Assembly (NCBI GenBank): GCA_018398765.1
Contig: JAHBMJ010001672.1
Location: forward strand, 51,995-109,278
Length of the DNA stretch: 57,284 nt
Source: Chromera velia
Lineage: Eukaryota; Sar; Chromeraceae
Direction: 5' to 3'
Both the position numbers and the translations under genes were made by a program. Below the pieces are notes generated by a model. It was given only the letters and a program-made list of their open reading frames with translations. It had not been told where the DNA came from and ran no database searches. Each line of letters begins with the position of its first letter. Position 1 is the stretch's first letter. This document shows positions 34,310-45,815 of the stretch, in pieces.

Positions 34310-36177
34310 ATGAACGTTCTCAGTTTTATTCTCTCCAATGAGCTGGAGATGCTGAGTTGGGAGGGCCTAACGATCCTCATGATGTGGGGTTCCTCGCTCT
34401 CTGTGCTCTTCCTTCAGGTGTTCACACCCATGAAGTGAGTCACTTACCCCTTGGCGTCTGCACTGGCGTCAAAGACGGAGACGTACTTTCTCCCGTCTCG
34501 CTTGAAAACCTTCACTTTCCCCTGTCTCACTTCCTCACTCGCCCCTCTGCAGTGCGCCCTATGGGCGTTTCAACAACTTCGTGTCTTCGTGGGGTCCTCA
34601 GATGTCCTTTCGGTGGGGTTGGATCCTCCAGGAGGCCCCTGCCTTTGTGCTGTCCTCGTTCTTCTTCCTCACAGGGGACAAAACAAAAGGGTTCCTTCCC
34701 TTCGTCCTGGGACTCTCCTCGAAGCCAGACTTCGATTACCCCAACGTGATCGCAATCCTCATGTTCATGACGCACTACTTCCATCGGGCATTTGTCAGTC
34801 TCTTTCTGGGGTGGATAGGGGCAGTTGTGCCGTTTTTCTTGAAGGGATTTGTCAATGTAGCCCTTGCTTGTGGGCGTTTGTAAAACGGGACATGAGACAG
34901 AAGGTCCAGCTTTTGTCTCCATTTATGCGAAAGAAATTTGGAGAGACTTCCCTGAACCCATCCGCGTGTCGCCTCTCTTCCAGTTCGTTATTCTTTATCT
35001 CTTTCTCTTTCTCTTTCTCTTTCTGTGTGACTGCAGATCTACCCCCTCCGTCTGCCCGACCCGAAGCCCTGTCCTGTTCTAATTGTCCTGATGGCCTTCG
35101 TCTTCTGCACAGTCAACGGAAGTCTCCAGGGCCACATGGTGTGCAATAGGCTCGACCACCCTCTGACGGGCTCCCCCTCCTCTCTCCCTCCTCTTTTGCT
35201 GCTCCGTCTGTCTGCGGGCATGTTTTATTTTCTGTTGGGGATGTGGATCAACATCGAGGCAGACCACCAGATGATCTCTCTGAAGAAGGCACACATGGAC
35301 AAACTGAAGGACGTCGATAGAAAAACTCTGACGGTCAAACAACGGTGGGTCGTCTGCCTGTCAGAGGGTCGGTCTGTGTGCTTCTGTATCAACGCCAACG
35401 CAAACTTGGGAGAAGCGACGTGTTTCTCTTAGCGTACCTTGCAGAGTTAGACTTGTCGCTTTTAAAGATTTCTTCGTCTTTATTCAAAATTTAATTGTTG
35501 CTGCATGCAGGTACCTTATTCCCAAGGGCAGTTGGTTTGACAGGCTGAGTATTTCTTGCCCCAACTACTTTGGGGAGTGTGTGGAGTGGACTGGGTTTTG
35601 GCTCTTCACGGGATCTCCCTCAGCGCTTGCCTTCGCGTTCTTCTCCTTCGCCTTCATCGGGACGAGGGCTCTTCAGACACATAGGTGGGTGATCGAGGGT
35701 GTGTGTGTGCGTGTGTGTGTGTGAGAGAGAGAGAGAAAGAGAGAGAGTCTTCGGGGAGGGGCATTGAGTACGGCGCTGGTGGGAATGGGAACTTTCTTCT
35801 CATCCGCGATTCTTTGAACAGTGCCTTCGTTATTTCTGTGTACAGAAGCAAGAACCGGCAGAAATGACCAAGCAAAACAAGCCCGGCCTCTTTTTTCTTG
35901 CGTTTCGTTTTCCCGTCTGTGCACGGAAACCCCAATTTCTTTCGCTCGGAATAGCGAAAGCACAGCAAAAGCAGGACGTTCTTCATCCTCAAAGAATCCC
36001 CTTTCAGACTCGAACGATCGGTCTTAGGGCCTCTGCAATTTCCTCGACCTTCCCTCAAACCTTCTTTTGGTCCTGTGCGTGGTGTGCAGGTGGTATCACT
36101 CGACATTTGGCAAATCATACCCGCAAAAGCGGACCGCTTTCTGGCCCTTTCTGCCGCCCCTTTTCTCGAGCGTTTAG
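34310..36177 (+). CDS. SRD5A: Steroid 5-alpha-reductase (3-oxo-5-alpha-steroid 4-dehydrogenase)
   Basis: NADPH-dependent membrane enzyme that reduces the delta-4 double bond of 3-oxo steroids (animal SRD5A1/2, plant DET2). Five exons: 34310-34434, 34553-34793, 35037-35344, 35511-35684, 36090-36177; 936 nt, 311 aa, all phases consistent. Conserved marks: NAPYGRF (42-48, family TPYGR), WILQEAP, MTHYFHRAF joined to IYPLRLPDPKP, FCTVNGSLQG, GMWINIEADHQM, IPKGSWFD, and the cofactor-region motif NYFGE..EW (243-251). The tail HSTFGKSYPQKR corresponds to the family's C-terminal block. Several hydrophobic segments predict a multi-pass ER protein. The start is the first ATG of a hydrophobic exon matching the family N-terminus. 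Length is slightly above the usual 260 aa. Confidence 0.93.
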
Positions 36178-37299
36178 ACGAGGCGAGAGAGGAAAAATAA
36201 TTAAAGAGGAACCCGAAATAAATTAAATGACGCAGAATTCTGTAGAGGACTTGGATTTGTTTCTACGCGGATTGCCGCTCTGACTGGACTGCTGAACGAA
36301 TGAGTTGCCTCAGCGTTCTACCAGGCAAGCGGAGCCCTCCACTCGTGTTTCTATCTTCTGTAGCCATCTTTTGTGTGGGGAATTAATGAGAAAAAAAGTT
36401 TCCAAAAAAAGATTGGAACGAAATTCTGCGGTTGCAGGAAACAAGATGCATGTTGCGTACTTTTGTTAATCGATCGATTCATTTCCCGTGATTCTCTTCT
36501 TTCTTTTTGACAGACTTTGTCCTGCTTCTTCCTCGAATCTTTTGAATATTTTCTTTCTTCTCTTCTTTCCCAGCTTTCATCTCGCACAAGCCCTCGATGA
36601 GTCGATGTCAAAGTTGTTAAACTTTTCAATATATCTATCCATACCCATAACCGAAGGCAAAATTTTGGCTATATCCAAACTTTTGGATATATTTGGACTA
36701 GATATTTGGATATATTGGGATTCAATTTGGGAAGTCCGTTGGACAAAGTTTTTCATTGTTTAGACCAGAATACTTGAGTGTTTTAGAGACTTACAGAGTC
36801 AGAATGACTCAAAAACATGTTAACAAAGATCAAATACACTTAATTATACTTGATGTAAGCATGAAACTGCCTAATAGCTGCCTAAAAACTAAAGAGCTGC
36901 AATATTTTCATTATTCTACTTAATTTTATTCGATGCAACACATATTTTTTATGGATAAAACCCATATATTTTGGAAACATTTGTACTTACATATATATTT
37001 GGATATATTTGGCTAAAATATAACCGAAGGTCCAAACTTTGGCCAAATATATTGGCTAAACACTTTAACAATTCTGGTCGATATGTCTATCCAGTTTCTA
37101 TAGCTATCCAATCTTAATGGAATCGTTAATTGAGACATGAAACTGTTTCAGCATTATATAAGATTATCATTTTCGATCACTGCAGCCATTGATATAGCTA
37201 CTAATATAAAATATATATCAATTTAGTGTTTTTTTTGTTTTGTTTTGGTTTTGGTTTTTTAGATCGACCCGTATACGATAAAGAGTTACGAGTAATAGT
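36178..37299. other. AT-rich spacer with TATATTTGG repeats
   Basis: No coding signal. Between about 36640 and 37070 the motif TTTGGATATATTTGG recurs in both orientations. ATAACCGAAGG appears at both ends (near 36646 and 37020), and GACCAGAAT (36766) faces ATTCTGGTC (37071). This looks like a small non-autonomous element or decayed inverted repeat. Confidence 0.4.
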
Positions 37300-38763
37300 A
37301 TTATACATCGGGTACTCATCTAGCCACACTGGCAGTTGCTACTGGTCCTAGTATCAGACATAGCGAGAAAGCCGGCCCGTACAGTACTGCACACAGAAGA
37401 AATCAACCTAGATGTACGGGTATGAGAATTCGATGACAGGGTATATGCAGAATTCGATAAAAAACAGAGACGATTCGTGAGGTGGGTGTTGGGATTGAGA
37501 AAGACTGAGAGCACAGACACCAGTGGTACACCACACTGATGGAGGGGGGAATGTTTCCAATAGATATAGAAGTGGCAAAAAGGATGATAAGAATTATCTT
37601 ATCGGGCAAGAAAGGCACTGAAGGAGAAAAAGAAGGAGGTGGTTGGGCAGGCTGTGATTCATTGTTTGAGAGAGGGGTTAGAAAATGAACTGAAGGGGGG
37701 AAGAGGGATAGAGCTGCACCCTTTTCACTTCTTCTTGCACTTGAAGAGATGTATATAGACACTATTCACAGAGAGAGGCTTTCATCTCTTTTCAAAAAAG
37801 AAGCTTGCACTGCCAGGCAGTCAAGGAGAGATAGGCACTCATGCAGTCAATGAAAGAGTAGACAAAATGGAGAGATGGATTGCAGGAAAGACAGATAGAA
37901 AGATAAAAGAGAGAAAGAAAGAAACCTTCAGGTAGAGAATTAAGAGAGGCATGAGAGAGAGAGACCGCAGAGAGAGAGAGAAAGAAAAGTGCAGAGGAAT
38001 TCACATGGCAGATATATATAGAACAAAAGCAAACGGAAACAGACTTTACCTCTCTTTGTTTGAGAAAACATCAGAAGATAAACCAAGAGAAGGAATGAGA
38101 ATAGAGAAAAAAAAGGTGCGAAGGGTGCCATTTTGTTATGGAAGAATAATGACAAGAGCAGAGCATAAGAGAAGAGCGGCTTGCAAAGTGGGAGACAGAA
38201 CGCTGGCAGTAACAAGGGAGAAGGTGCCACAGAGAGGAGAACAGAGGGTGCCATTGGAGAAGAGACTGTGCCTGTTCTGTAAAGGATGGATGGAAATAGA
38301 GGTGCTGGAGGATATCATTGAGATCCATATGTTGACAGAATGCCCAGTGTATAACCGAGAGAGCAGGAATGTATGAAGCGTTGCAAAGAGATTGGAACGA
38401 AAAGAGAAAAAAGAGAGTCAGAGAAATCTGTAGAGAGAAAGGGGGGAGGGAGAGGAGAGCCTCTCAAACGGACGCCCTGCTTGTTTTTCTGATGAATGAA
38501 GGACATCCTGCGATAGATGAGACTCAGTTTCTTGGGAAAGCAACATTCTGTAGAAGAGTCTTTAAGAAGAGCCGGGCCCCAGGAAGGTATACACCGGGGA
38601 GCTTACTAGATGAGACTGTTCTGGCAGACAGGTATGGAGTAATCATAAAGAGAAGGGGAGGAAACAAAAGAAGAAAAGAAGAATACAAGAGGATTCTGAA
38701 AGCAATGGAAAAGGGAAGCGAGATAAGAGCAGGAGGAGAGAGCAACCCTGCAGCAAAGACCTA
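37300..38763 (+). mobile_element. Decayed non-LTR (LINE-type) retrotransposon, 3' half
   Basis: Translated pieces in shifting frames match the C-terminal part of LINE reverse transcriptases: RRFVRWVLGLRK near 37465, then FPIDIEVAKRMIRIILS near 37552, and a final Cys/His block (LCLFCKGW, then HMLTECPVYNRESR). Several stop codons and frame changes break it between 37520 and 37950. The upstream catalytic YxDD part is absent, so the element is 5'-truncated. Confidence 0.65.
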
Positions 38764-38764
38764 G
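37951..38764 (+). pseudogene. LINE C-terminal frames with an overlapping frame change
   Basis: Two open frames: 37951-38376 (141 codons, ends in the Cys/His block) and 38369-38764 (131 codons, basic). They overlap by 8 bp: the second starts with ATG at 38369, just before the TGA of the first at 38374. The composition carries straight across the junction, so a single frameshift in one ancestral frame is the simplest reading; coupled re-initiation is an alternative. Nothing suggests a host function. Confidence 0.5.
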
Positions 38765-39144
38765 GAATTTAAACAAGAATTTAGAGGAATTTAGACAGGA
38801 ATTTAGAGGAATTTAGACAGGAATTTAGCTAGGAATCTAATTTAAAAGAATTTAGCTAGGAATCTAAAGGAATTTCGACCCTAGTTTCGACCTCTAAATT
38901 CCTAAACTTTGGAGGTCAATTTCTTGTGAACTATGATCAGTTAGAACTTGATATTAATGGTGTTTTTAAGTCTAATATGAATCTATAAGCACGATTAATA
39001 TCAAGTTCTAACGCATCATAGTTTACGAGAAATTGACCTCTAAAAATCGCTAAATTCCTCTAAATTCCTGTCTTTAAATTCCTTTAGATTCCTAGCTAAA
39101 TTCCTTTAGATTCCTAGCTAAATTCCTCTAAATTCCTGTCTAAA
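38765..39144. repeat. Fold-back (inverted-repeat) element of about 380 bp
   Basis: Left arm (38765-38965) and right arm (38990-39144) are reverse complements with few mismatches. For example, gaggtcaatttcttgtgaac on the left pairs with gtttacgagaaattgacctc on the right, and ggaatttagctaggaatcta pairs with tagattcctagctaaattcc. The outer arms consist of GGAATTTAG(A/C)(C/T)A-type short repeats; the loop is about 30 bp. It directly follows the LINE remnant. Confidence 0.75.
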
Positions 39145-40046
39145 TAAGCCCCTGCCCTTGAATTTTGTACGCACGATTTGACTGTAGCTCTGTATTGATC
39201 CATTTTTTTTTTTAATTTTTATTTTATTTTTTTTTTTTTGAAAAAAAAAATGGTTGTTTCAATGTGGATCCCTATTGATTTTGCCTTGTAAGGGTATTGT
39301 CACACGCGCGGTGCGCGCGAAAACCATGCAAAAAAAAAGCGTAATTTATGGTCTAACAACCCAGCTGTGCGCGGCCCAAGCTGTTTCCGCGGCCACTATG
39401 AAGGGGGGCATCTTGCAACTTTTTTTTTCTTTCGAAAAACTGAATTACCAGCAGGGGGGCATCTTTTTGCCGCGCCTGCCCCTGGGCCCCGACGCTATAA
39501 AATAAAGAAAATGGTGCCCCACCCGCCTCAATCAGTCACTATTTTCACTTCAGCCGCTCATTGCAAACAGCTGTTCCAGCAAAGGATCAGACCTCTTATC
39601 ATTCAAAAAAATTGGAAGTATGTGCACGGCTCGACCATCAAGCAAGCTAACAAAACAATCAAAACAGAAATTCAAACTATTTTTGGAAATTGTTGTGAGC
39701 ATTGTGGTGCTTCTGGCCTTTCCGATCTTCTTGGTGGGCGCAACCTGTACGATATGCATCACAACAACTATCCGATTCGTCTGGGCACCCACCGGAAGTT
39801 CTCCCTCGGGAAGATCACAGTGAAAAAAATTGGGCACGGAAATGAAGACCAGTGGATCGATACTGTTTTTGACACCAATCACCCAGATGATGTTGAATTG
39901 ATCTGTCAGTATTGCCATCATGTGCACAAGCACGATGCCTACTGATATGCACCCGCACAGCCTGCTTGGTACAAAGCCTAACTTCAAAATTTTATCATCA
40001 AAATTTTATGTATTTTGACCGTACAAAATTCAAGGGCAAGGGCTTA
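39145..40046 (+). mobile_element. Compact element with terminal inverted repeats carrying an HNH gene
   Basis: About 900 bp bounded by 26-bp inverted repeats: left 39145-39170, right 40021-40046, 25 of 26 positions pairing (TAAGCCCCTGCCC... against ...GGGCAAGGGCTTA). The interior has one long open frame with HNH-nuclease features (39511-39945). Flanks on both sides are AAATTCCTCTAAATTCCTG repeats, so the element appears to have inserted into the arm of the neighbouring fold-back repeat. No clear target duplication can be seen because the target is itself repetitive. The interior composition (GC-rich 39300-39500) differs from the AT-rich flanks. Confidence 0.7.
39511..39945 (+). CDS. Small HNH-type endonuclease-like protein of the TIR element
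   Basis: 144 aa from the ATG at 39511 (aaaATGG context); the frame is open further upstream but that part is low-complexity. Zinc and catalytic pattern of a treble-clef HNH domain: CEHC (62-65), DMHHNN (81-86, first His pair), NHPDD (123-127), and ICQYCHHVHK (131-140) with a second CxxC (132-135) and the final His. The N-terminal 60 residues are basic and may bind DNA. It could be the nuclease that mobilises the element, a homing-type nuclease, or a cargo gene. No RNase H or DDE transposase motif is visible. Confidence 0.65.
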   Translation: MVPHPPQSVTIFTSAAHCKQLFQQRIRPLIIQKNWKYVHGSTIKQANKTIKTEIQTIFGNCCEHCGASGLSDLLGGRNLYDMHHNNYPIRLGTHRKFSLGKITVKKIGHGNEDQWIDTVFDTNHPDDVELICQYCHHVHKHDAY

Positions 40047-40657
40047 AATTCCTCTAAATTCCTGTCTAAATTCCTCTAAATTCCTGTCTAAATTCTTAGG
40101 TCGTTGCAGGGAAGGCAGAGAGACGGATATAAGAAGCGCAAATACAAAGCCAAAATGCTATCCAAAATGCCCCATCGTCTATCTATCGTCTGGTATCATT
40201 GCTATCATATTTGGAATGGTTCCTTCTCAGTCAGCGGCCTAAAACATGTAAAGTTCAGAACAGTTGTTAGTTGATCGCGGCCTAGGAAACCTGGTCTAGA
40301 ACCAGGCGGGCTACAGGGTGTGGTCTGAGCCTCAAGAGTGAGACACACACCCCTGTCGTTTGCGGGGGCAACCTCTATAAGACAAAACGGCGAGTCATCG
40401 GCGACAGTACTCTAGGGCACCACTAAATCACTTATCACTTATCACTAACCGAGAAATCAACCAATCAAGGTGTTTTCTATACCATTTGGCATTCAGATAG
40501 AGGAGCATCAAGTATGAGGTCGCATGAGAGAGAGAGCTAGTAGCGAGAGTAGTAACTAGGACAGAAGGAAGAGATGAAAGACGTATAGGCCAGACGCTAG
40601 AAACAAACTTTAAGTCAATGCCCAAGTTTGGCACGCTGTCTAGTGTTTGGCACTAAG

Positions 40658-40716
40658 GCCCGGCAGTAGACCGCGGGGCAACCCGGAACATAAATCTTAT
40701 ATAATTCTATAATCCT
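40658..40716. repeat. Dispersed short repeat: GGCAGTAGACCGC...GGAACATA tail
   Basis: CGGCAGTAGACCGCGGGG followed by CCGGAACATAAATCTTATA. It matches the copy at 54473-54541 (GGCAGTAGACCGCAGGG ... GGAACATAAAATCC). The motif order followed by a variable AT-rich tail fits a SINE or truncated LINE 3' end. Confidence 0.6.
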
Positions 40717-41462
40717 GTTCACTATGATGTAGTCAATTTGCATTGATTCTATGATATATGTATTATGTAGAAACATTGTAGATATATGATACACCAGCTT
40801 CATCTCTCAGAAGGGGAAGCGTATAAGAAAGTCAGAAGGGAATGAAAAAATCGACAAAATAGCCCTATTCACCTGAAAAGTTTTTGGTCAACGAAGCAGA
40901 CTACCATGTGAACACACTCATAAAAAGAATCTTGATGAGATGAAGAGTATGGGGGAGACGTAAAGAGGAACTTAAGGATACTTTTTGAGATGTGACTGCC
41001 AAACAGCTCGTAGAAGTCCACAACAAAGAAGAGAACGGGAAAAGAAACAGAGAGCCGCATTCCAAGGTAAAAGATCTGATCGGTATGCTTTATTATATAA
41101 AAAGAGTAAGAGAAACAGGCTCTGCACGTAGGTATAAGGTCACTTGCATTAAAAGTAACAGAGGCTGCATGCTATCGCTCCACCCCTGCCCTCGGTCACT
41201 CTATCTTTCACTCACACTTCGTCAGAGAAAATCAAGCATAACTTAATGATAATATTATCCCGGGACCATAATTCAACTGCATCCATGTTTGTTGGCAGTA
41301 GCAATGGTTTTGAAGTGCAAGACAAGAAATTCATGTGTCGTGATGAGATGTGTCATTACATCTATGCGTACATGGTGTGGAGTAATGTACATGAATATAT
41401 GGTGCAAGGCGGACGTCAGATAACAGCTTAGGCTAGGGAACGCCCCGCCCTGCCAGCCTGGC

Positions 41463-41510
41463 GACAGATAGACATAGCGGGAAGGCCCTAGGGTGGAACA
41501 TATCAATCAA
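41463..41510. repeat. Dispersed short repeat: GCGGGAAGGCCCTAGGG...GGAACATATCAATC
   Basis: GACAGATAGACATAGCGGG, AAGGCCCTAGGG, then GGAACATATCAATCAA. The same block recurs 128 bp downstream, at 41591. Confidence 0.6.
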
Positions 41511-41590
41511 TGAAAATAAAAAAACTGGCCCGGCACGCAGGTCTAGGGCTCCAGCCCCGAATACAATGTAATCGCTCTGCTAGCTCTGAT

Positions 41591-41670
41591 GACAGATAGA
41601 TAAAGCGGGAAGGCCCTAGGGCGGAACATATCAATTAATCAATCAATTCTGTAATCAATCAATCTTTAAT
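41591..41670. repeat. Second copy of the GCGGGAAGGCCCTAGGG repeat
   Basis: GACAGATAGATAAAGCGGG, AAGGCCCTAGGG, then CGGAACATATCAATTAATC followed by more ATCA units. The tail length and sequence differ from the first copy, as expected for retroposed copies with variable tails. Confidence 0.6.
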
Positions 41671-42772
41671 TATGGGTTTACACGTTTTTTAAATTTCAAC
41701 ATATCAATCAATCAATCAATCGTTTTCGCCAAAGTTGAAGGCACAGATAAATTGAATGTTATGAAAACTGTCGTACGGCTTGTACCTAGAGTCGTACAAT
41801 AAAAAAATCTGTCTGTATCTAGAAAAAGAAAAGAACGTGTCTAAATTTAAGTCTACATAAGACTCTGAGTCAAAACTAGAGTCAAAGCATCAGACAGAGA
41901 ACACTGAACAGAACTTAAAGTATAGTCTAGGACAAAGAAAATAAAAAAAGAAATGCGCACGCAACAACAAACATTTGAAGCTGCCCCTAGAGCTGTCCCG
42001 AGGCCCCCGTCCCCAAGAATGACTCCCTACCCCGGGCTATTCGTTTCTCCTTCTTATCCACGCAAGCAGACTTTCCATGTGCGTACTGTTTTTTTCAGTA
42101 CGTACATGGGAAGCCCATCGTATCGGAAGAAATCAAAAAGACAGGAAGAGACATGCAAGGGAGGGAATTAACGCTGGAGAGCCAGCTTAGGACGAGATTG
42201 GGACAGTCAAAGCGGGGAGAAAACAAAGGTGATCAATCCAGAAAAATGTAATAATCAGAGGAACAGGGGAAACAGAATCGCTGAGAAGAGAAAATTCGAG
42301 GAAATGGAAAAGGGTTTTAGATGACGTGACAGAGGTTTTTGCACCGGATAGATTCCTTGTGACAATAAACAAGTCTAAGAGAAACAACGGTGTTTTTTTT
42401 TTTCTTTCCCATCCGTTCCTCTTGGAACAAAAGTGACAGGGAGCTGGACAAAAAAAAAAATACGTAAACAAAACGAAGACATGAGTCTGAAATGCGATAG
42501 AGGCCTAGCTGCCGAGACTACATGCACTGAGAGGAGAAGGGAGTAAAAAGCCTCAGAGTAAGGAAGGAATCCATCAGAATGATGCTTCTCATCTCATCAG
42601 GGGAGGGAATATACGAGAAAGGAACACCAATACACACACTTACACATGTATTCATTCAGGAAGTGTGCGGCAGTTCAGCTCACTCGTCCCGCTCGTGTTC
42701 CTTCTCGTCAAACTCACACCATCATTCATTCATTCATTCATTTATTCATGCATTCTCTCTGTCCACACACAG

Positions 42773-45700
42773 CACATCAGTACGGTCCTTCAATAGTTCG
42801 TCAGATACTTCCAGGACACCCAGCAAGGTCAGTCAAATTGAACGCAGAGACCCTGCAACTCCCAAAAAAGATCTCTGGACGTACGTCCGCCCCATCCATC
42901 CATCTATGCTGTCTGTGCAAAGTCGCTCCCCCCTTTCCTGCCAGGCGGGTGCATTCACTTCCCGCCCCAGCCGGGCAAGGAGACCAACCATTAACTCCTT
43001 CAGCATGCAAAAAACCGTTCGGAGGCTCCACAGCTGGCTGGATAAGCGATGCCCCTCCGAACTGCTCCGTGTCCCTTCTTCACTGTACCTACTGGTGGGT
43101 GGGAACAGGCGATCATCTTCGAGCAATCAATCGAAAAGACGACAAAAATTTCTTCCAAAAGGACGAACGGCACAGGGCAGCCCCCTCGCTCCTTCGAGAG
43201 GGGGCACCGGGAAGGCCGGAAGTATGGAAGGAAGCGAGAGGAGAAAAGACGACACTCCCGTTTCTCCTCCTCGGGTGGATGTTTGGCGGGGAGAGTGAAG
43301 GAAAAACAGAGAGAGAAACGCAAATCCCTCCTCTCATCCCTCCCTCTAGAGCTCCTTTCTGTACCCTCTCCACTGCTCCCCTCTACTCTTGCGGGTCTAG
43401 TCTCTTTTTCCCCTTTCAGCACTTTCCAAGGTCGGGAGGGGGTGGGGGTGGGGGAAGAACGAGAGGAAAAAAGGCTGAGAGGATCCAGTGAGTGGGGGGG
43501 TTCGGATAGAGAACGCCAAACAACATGGGAGAGAAAGAGGGGGGGAGAGAGAGAGGCAACAGTGAGCGAGCAAACCAAGCCAAGCGATGCTGTCTACGAT
43601 TTCTCCGGACTTCCATGCAACCATCCAGCTCTTTCTTTGATTCAAACGCAAGCAGGCAAACACACACCAAGACAAGAATTGGGCACTTAATTCACGCAGA
43701 CAGGCAAAACAAACAAATGATCATTTTATGCATTCACTCACCTCCTGAAATTTCCTCCGCACGCACGCACGGCCCTTCCCGATTCACAAACGAACACGCG
43801 CACACACATTCAACAGCACTGACTGACTCAAGGACGAACTTGTTGCACCAAGGATATGCATGAGAAAGAAAGACTCTCAAGCCATCCCTTTCCTTTTCTT
43901 CTTTGTACGCACGCATTCCCAAAGTGTCTTCCCCCCCAACCCCACTCTCTGACAAGAAAAGAATTGTACCCATCCAGACATGCGCACACACAAGCAAACG
44001 CACACAGGCTGGGAACAGGTATGCAGGACATAAAGAAGGAAAGGGAAGAGATGGGCAGACAGGGAAGGGAGGAGAGAGCCCTGGGGGAGTTGAAGGCTGT
44101 ACCGGTACGGCAGTGCACCGCCGTCTGCTGTCGTCTTCTGCTTTGCTTCTGCTCAGGTTATCTTTGGATGGCTCTCAAAAGAGCCGATGGCCAGACAGGG
44201 CGATGCACTGAGACCACCCAGAACCTCCCTCAGCAAGACGAAAACACGGGAGGAAGAAGAGGGAAACCCCTGTGAGTGATTCGACCAGACGACTGAACTT
44301 TCACTTTTTTTACTTCACCCACCTCTCCTCTCTTCCTTTCGCTGTATCTTTTCGAATCTGCCCCCCTCCCTTTCAAAATATCTCCTCTCTCGACGAACGC
44401 AAAAATGCCGACCCAAAAGACAACATCGGACGGCAAAGGGAAGCGCTCTCTCTGACAGACACATAGAAATACAAACGGCAAAGAAAGAGAAAGTGCCTCC
44501 TGAGGTCCTTCCGAGTCTCCGTCTTCTCCTTCATCTTCAACATCTTCGACACGGTCCCAAGAGAGACACCGCCACAGAAAGGCACCGAAGACACAGGAAA
44601 GAGACGGAAGGGGGTGAGGACACTTCAGCCCTCAGAGTAAACCCCTCCCGCCCCTCTCTCTCTCGCTTCTTCGAGCAGAACAGACCAAATGAAAACGAAC
44701 GAACGAAACGATGTGTCTGAACCGCCCCACAACCACCCGTCCTTTTGTCTCCCCCCCATCCTCTGCGCCCTTCCCCTTTTTTTTTCTCGCTCTCTCAAAC
44801 AGCCATTCTGTTGACTGAAAGATACACCGGATAAGTTGCTCACTTGGTCTCGTCAAGACATGATGATGAAATCAGGCAGGCAGTCGATCTTCATCGTATG
44901 GGTCGGGTCGGGTCGGGTGATTGCTGTACGTCTCTTCAATGCAGGCAGGCAGGCAGGCAAACCATTCAATCGAAGCAGGGAGGCGCCAGATCCTTTTTTG
45001 CTTTTTATACACACGGGGGGTTAACCGTCTGGAAGGGCGAAGCATGCATGCACAAGCTTTCACGAAAGCAGGGCAGGCTGCATGTCTTCCCTTCACTCTT
45101 CTTCTCAAGGAGCGCTGCAACGGAGACGGAGGGAAAACCAGAGGAAGGAGGGCATTGATTGAAACAAATGGATGTAACACACGCGCACGGCAGAGAGCAT
45201 TGGTGTGGGGAAGCTGAGTGAGTATGTCTGTAGAGGCACCATGCAGCGAGCGCACAGTGGGACAAAGTAGAAGTGTCGTTGGATGCTGATGTGTGTAGGT
45301 GAGTTTCCATGCTCATCTCTTCTCATTTCTTCTCAATGACAGTTCTCTCCGTGGCTTTGAAAACGGGGATGAAGGTCGGAAGGCAAGTCGAGAAGAAAGG
45401 AACGCGCGCGCGCGAGAGAGAAGACGAAGGAAGAAAGATAGGAATAAAGAAAGAGAAAAGAGGAAGACAGGGAGGCAGAGAGAAGTGAGACAGAGGAGAG
45501 AAAGAGAGAAAGAGAAGGAGAAGGGAGGAGAGAAAGATGTGTGAGAACGCACGAAACTTTGTTTTGCGTGAGTGCATCAGAGAACAGACTCCGGAACGCA
45601 AATAAATCTTCTCTCCACATCCTCACTCCCTTCTTTTTTGCTTTTTACCAACGCACTAGTTTAGCCCACCAGACCCTAATTGATCATACAGTCCTTTTGA

Positions 45701-45774
45701 GTCTGCGCCTTTCGTTTTCTTCTTGCCATGCTGCTATACAGTTGTGCGTCCATGCGGGCCGGCTTTCCCCCTTG

Positions 45775-45815
<41 letters not shown>

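Larger units (their letters stand above)
40047..42772. other. Gene-poor repeat-rich spacer
   Basis: No convincing gene. It holds more AAATTCCTGTCT repeats (40047-40100), a self-complementary segment with CCTGGTCTAGAACCAGG (40290-40306), and three copies of short retroelement-like tails (40658, 41463, 41591). ATCAATCAATC repeats follow at 41630-41725. Confidence 0.5.

Noticed and set aside
39496-39505. TATAAAATAA directly before the HNH ATG as a TATA box
   Set aside because: Only 6-15 bp from the start codon, too close for a normal TATA box; more likely an A-rich leader.
40290-40400. Possible tRNA or tRNA-derived structure around CCTGGTCTAGAACCAGG
   Set aside because: Self-complementary, but no A/B box order, acceptor stem or anticodon loop could be fitted.
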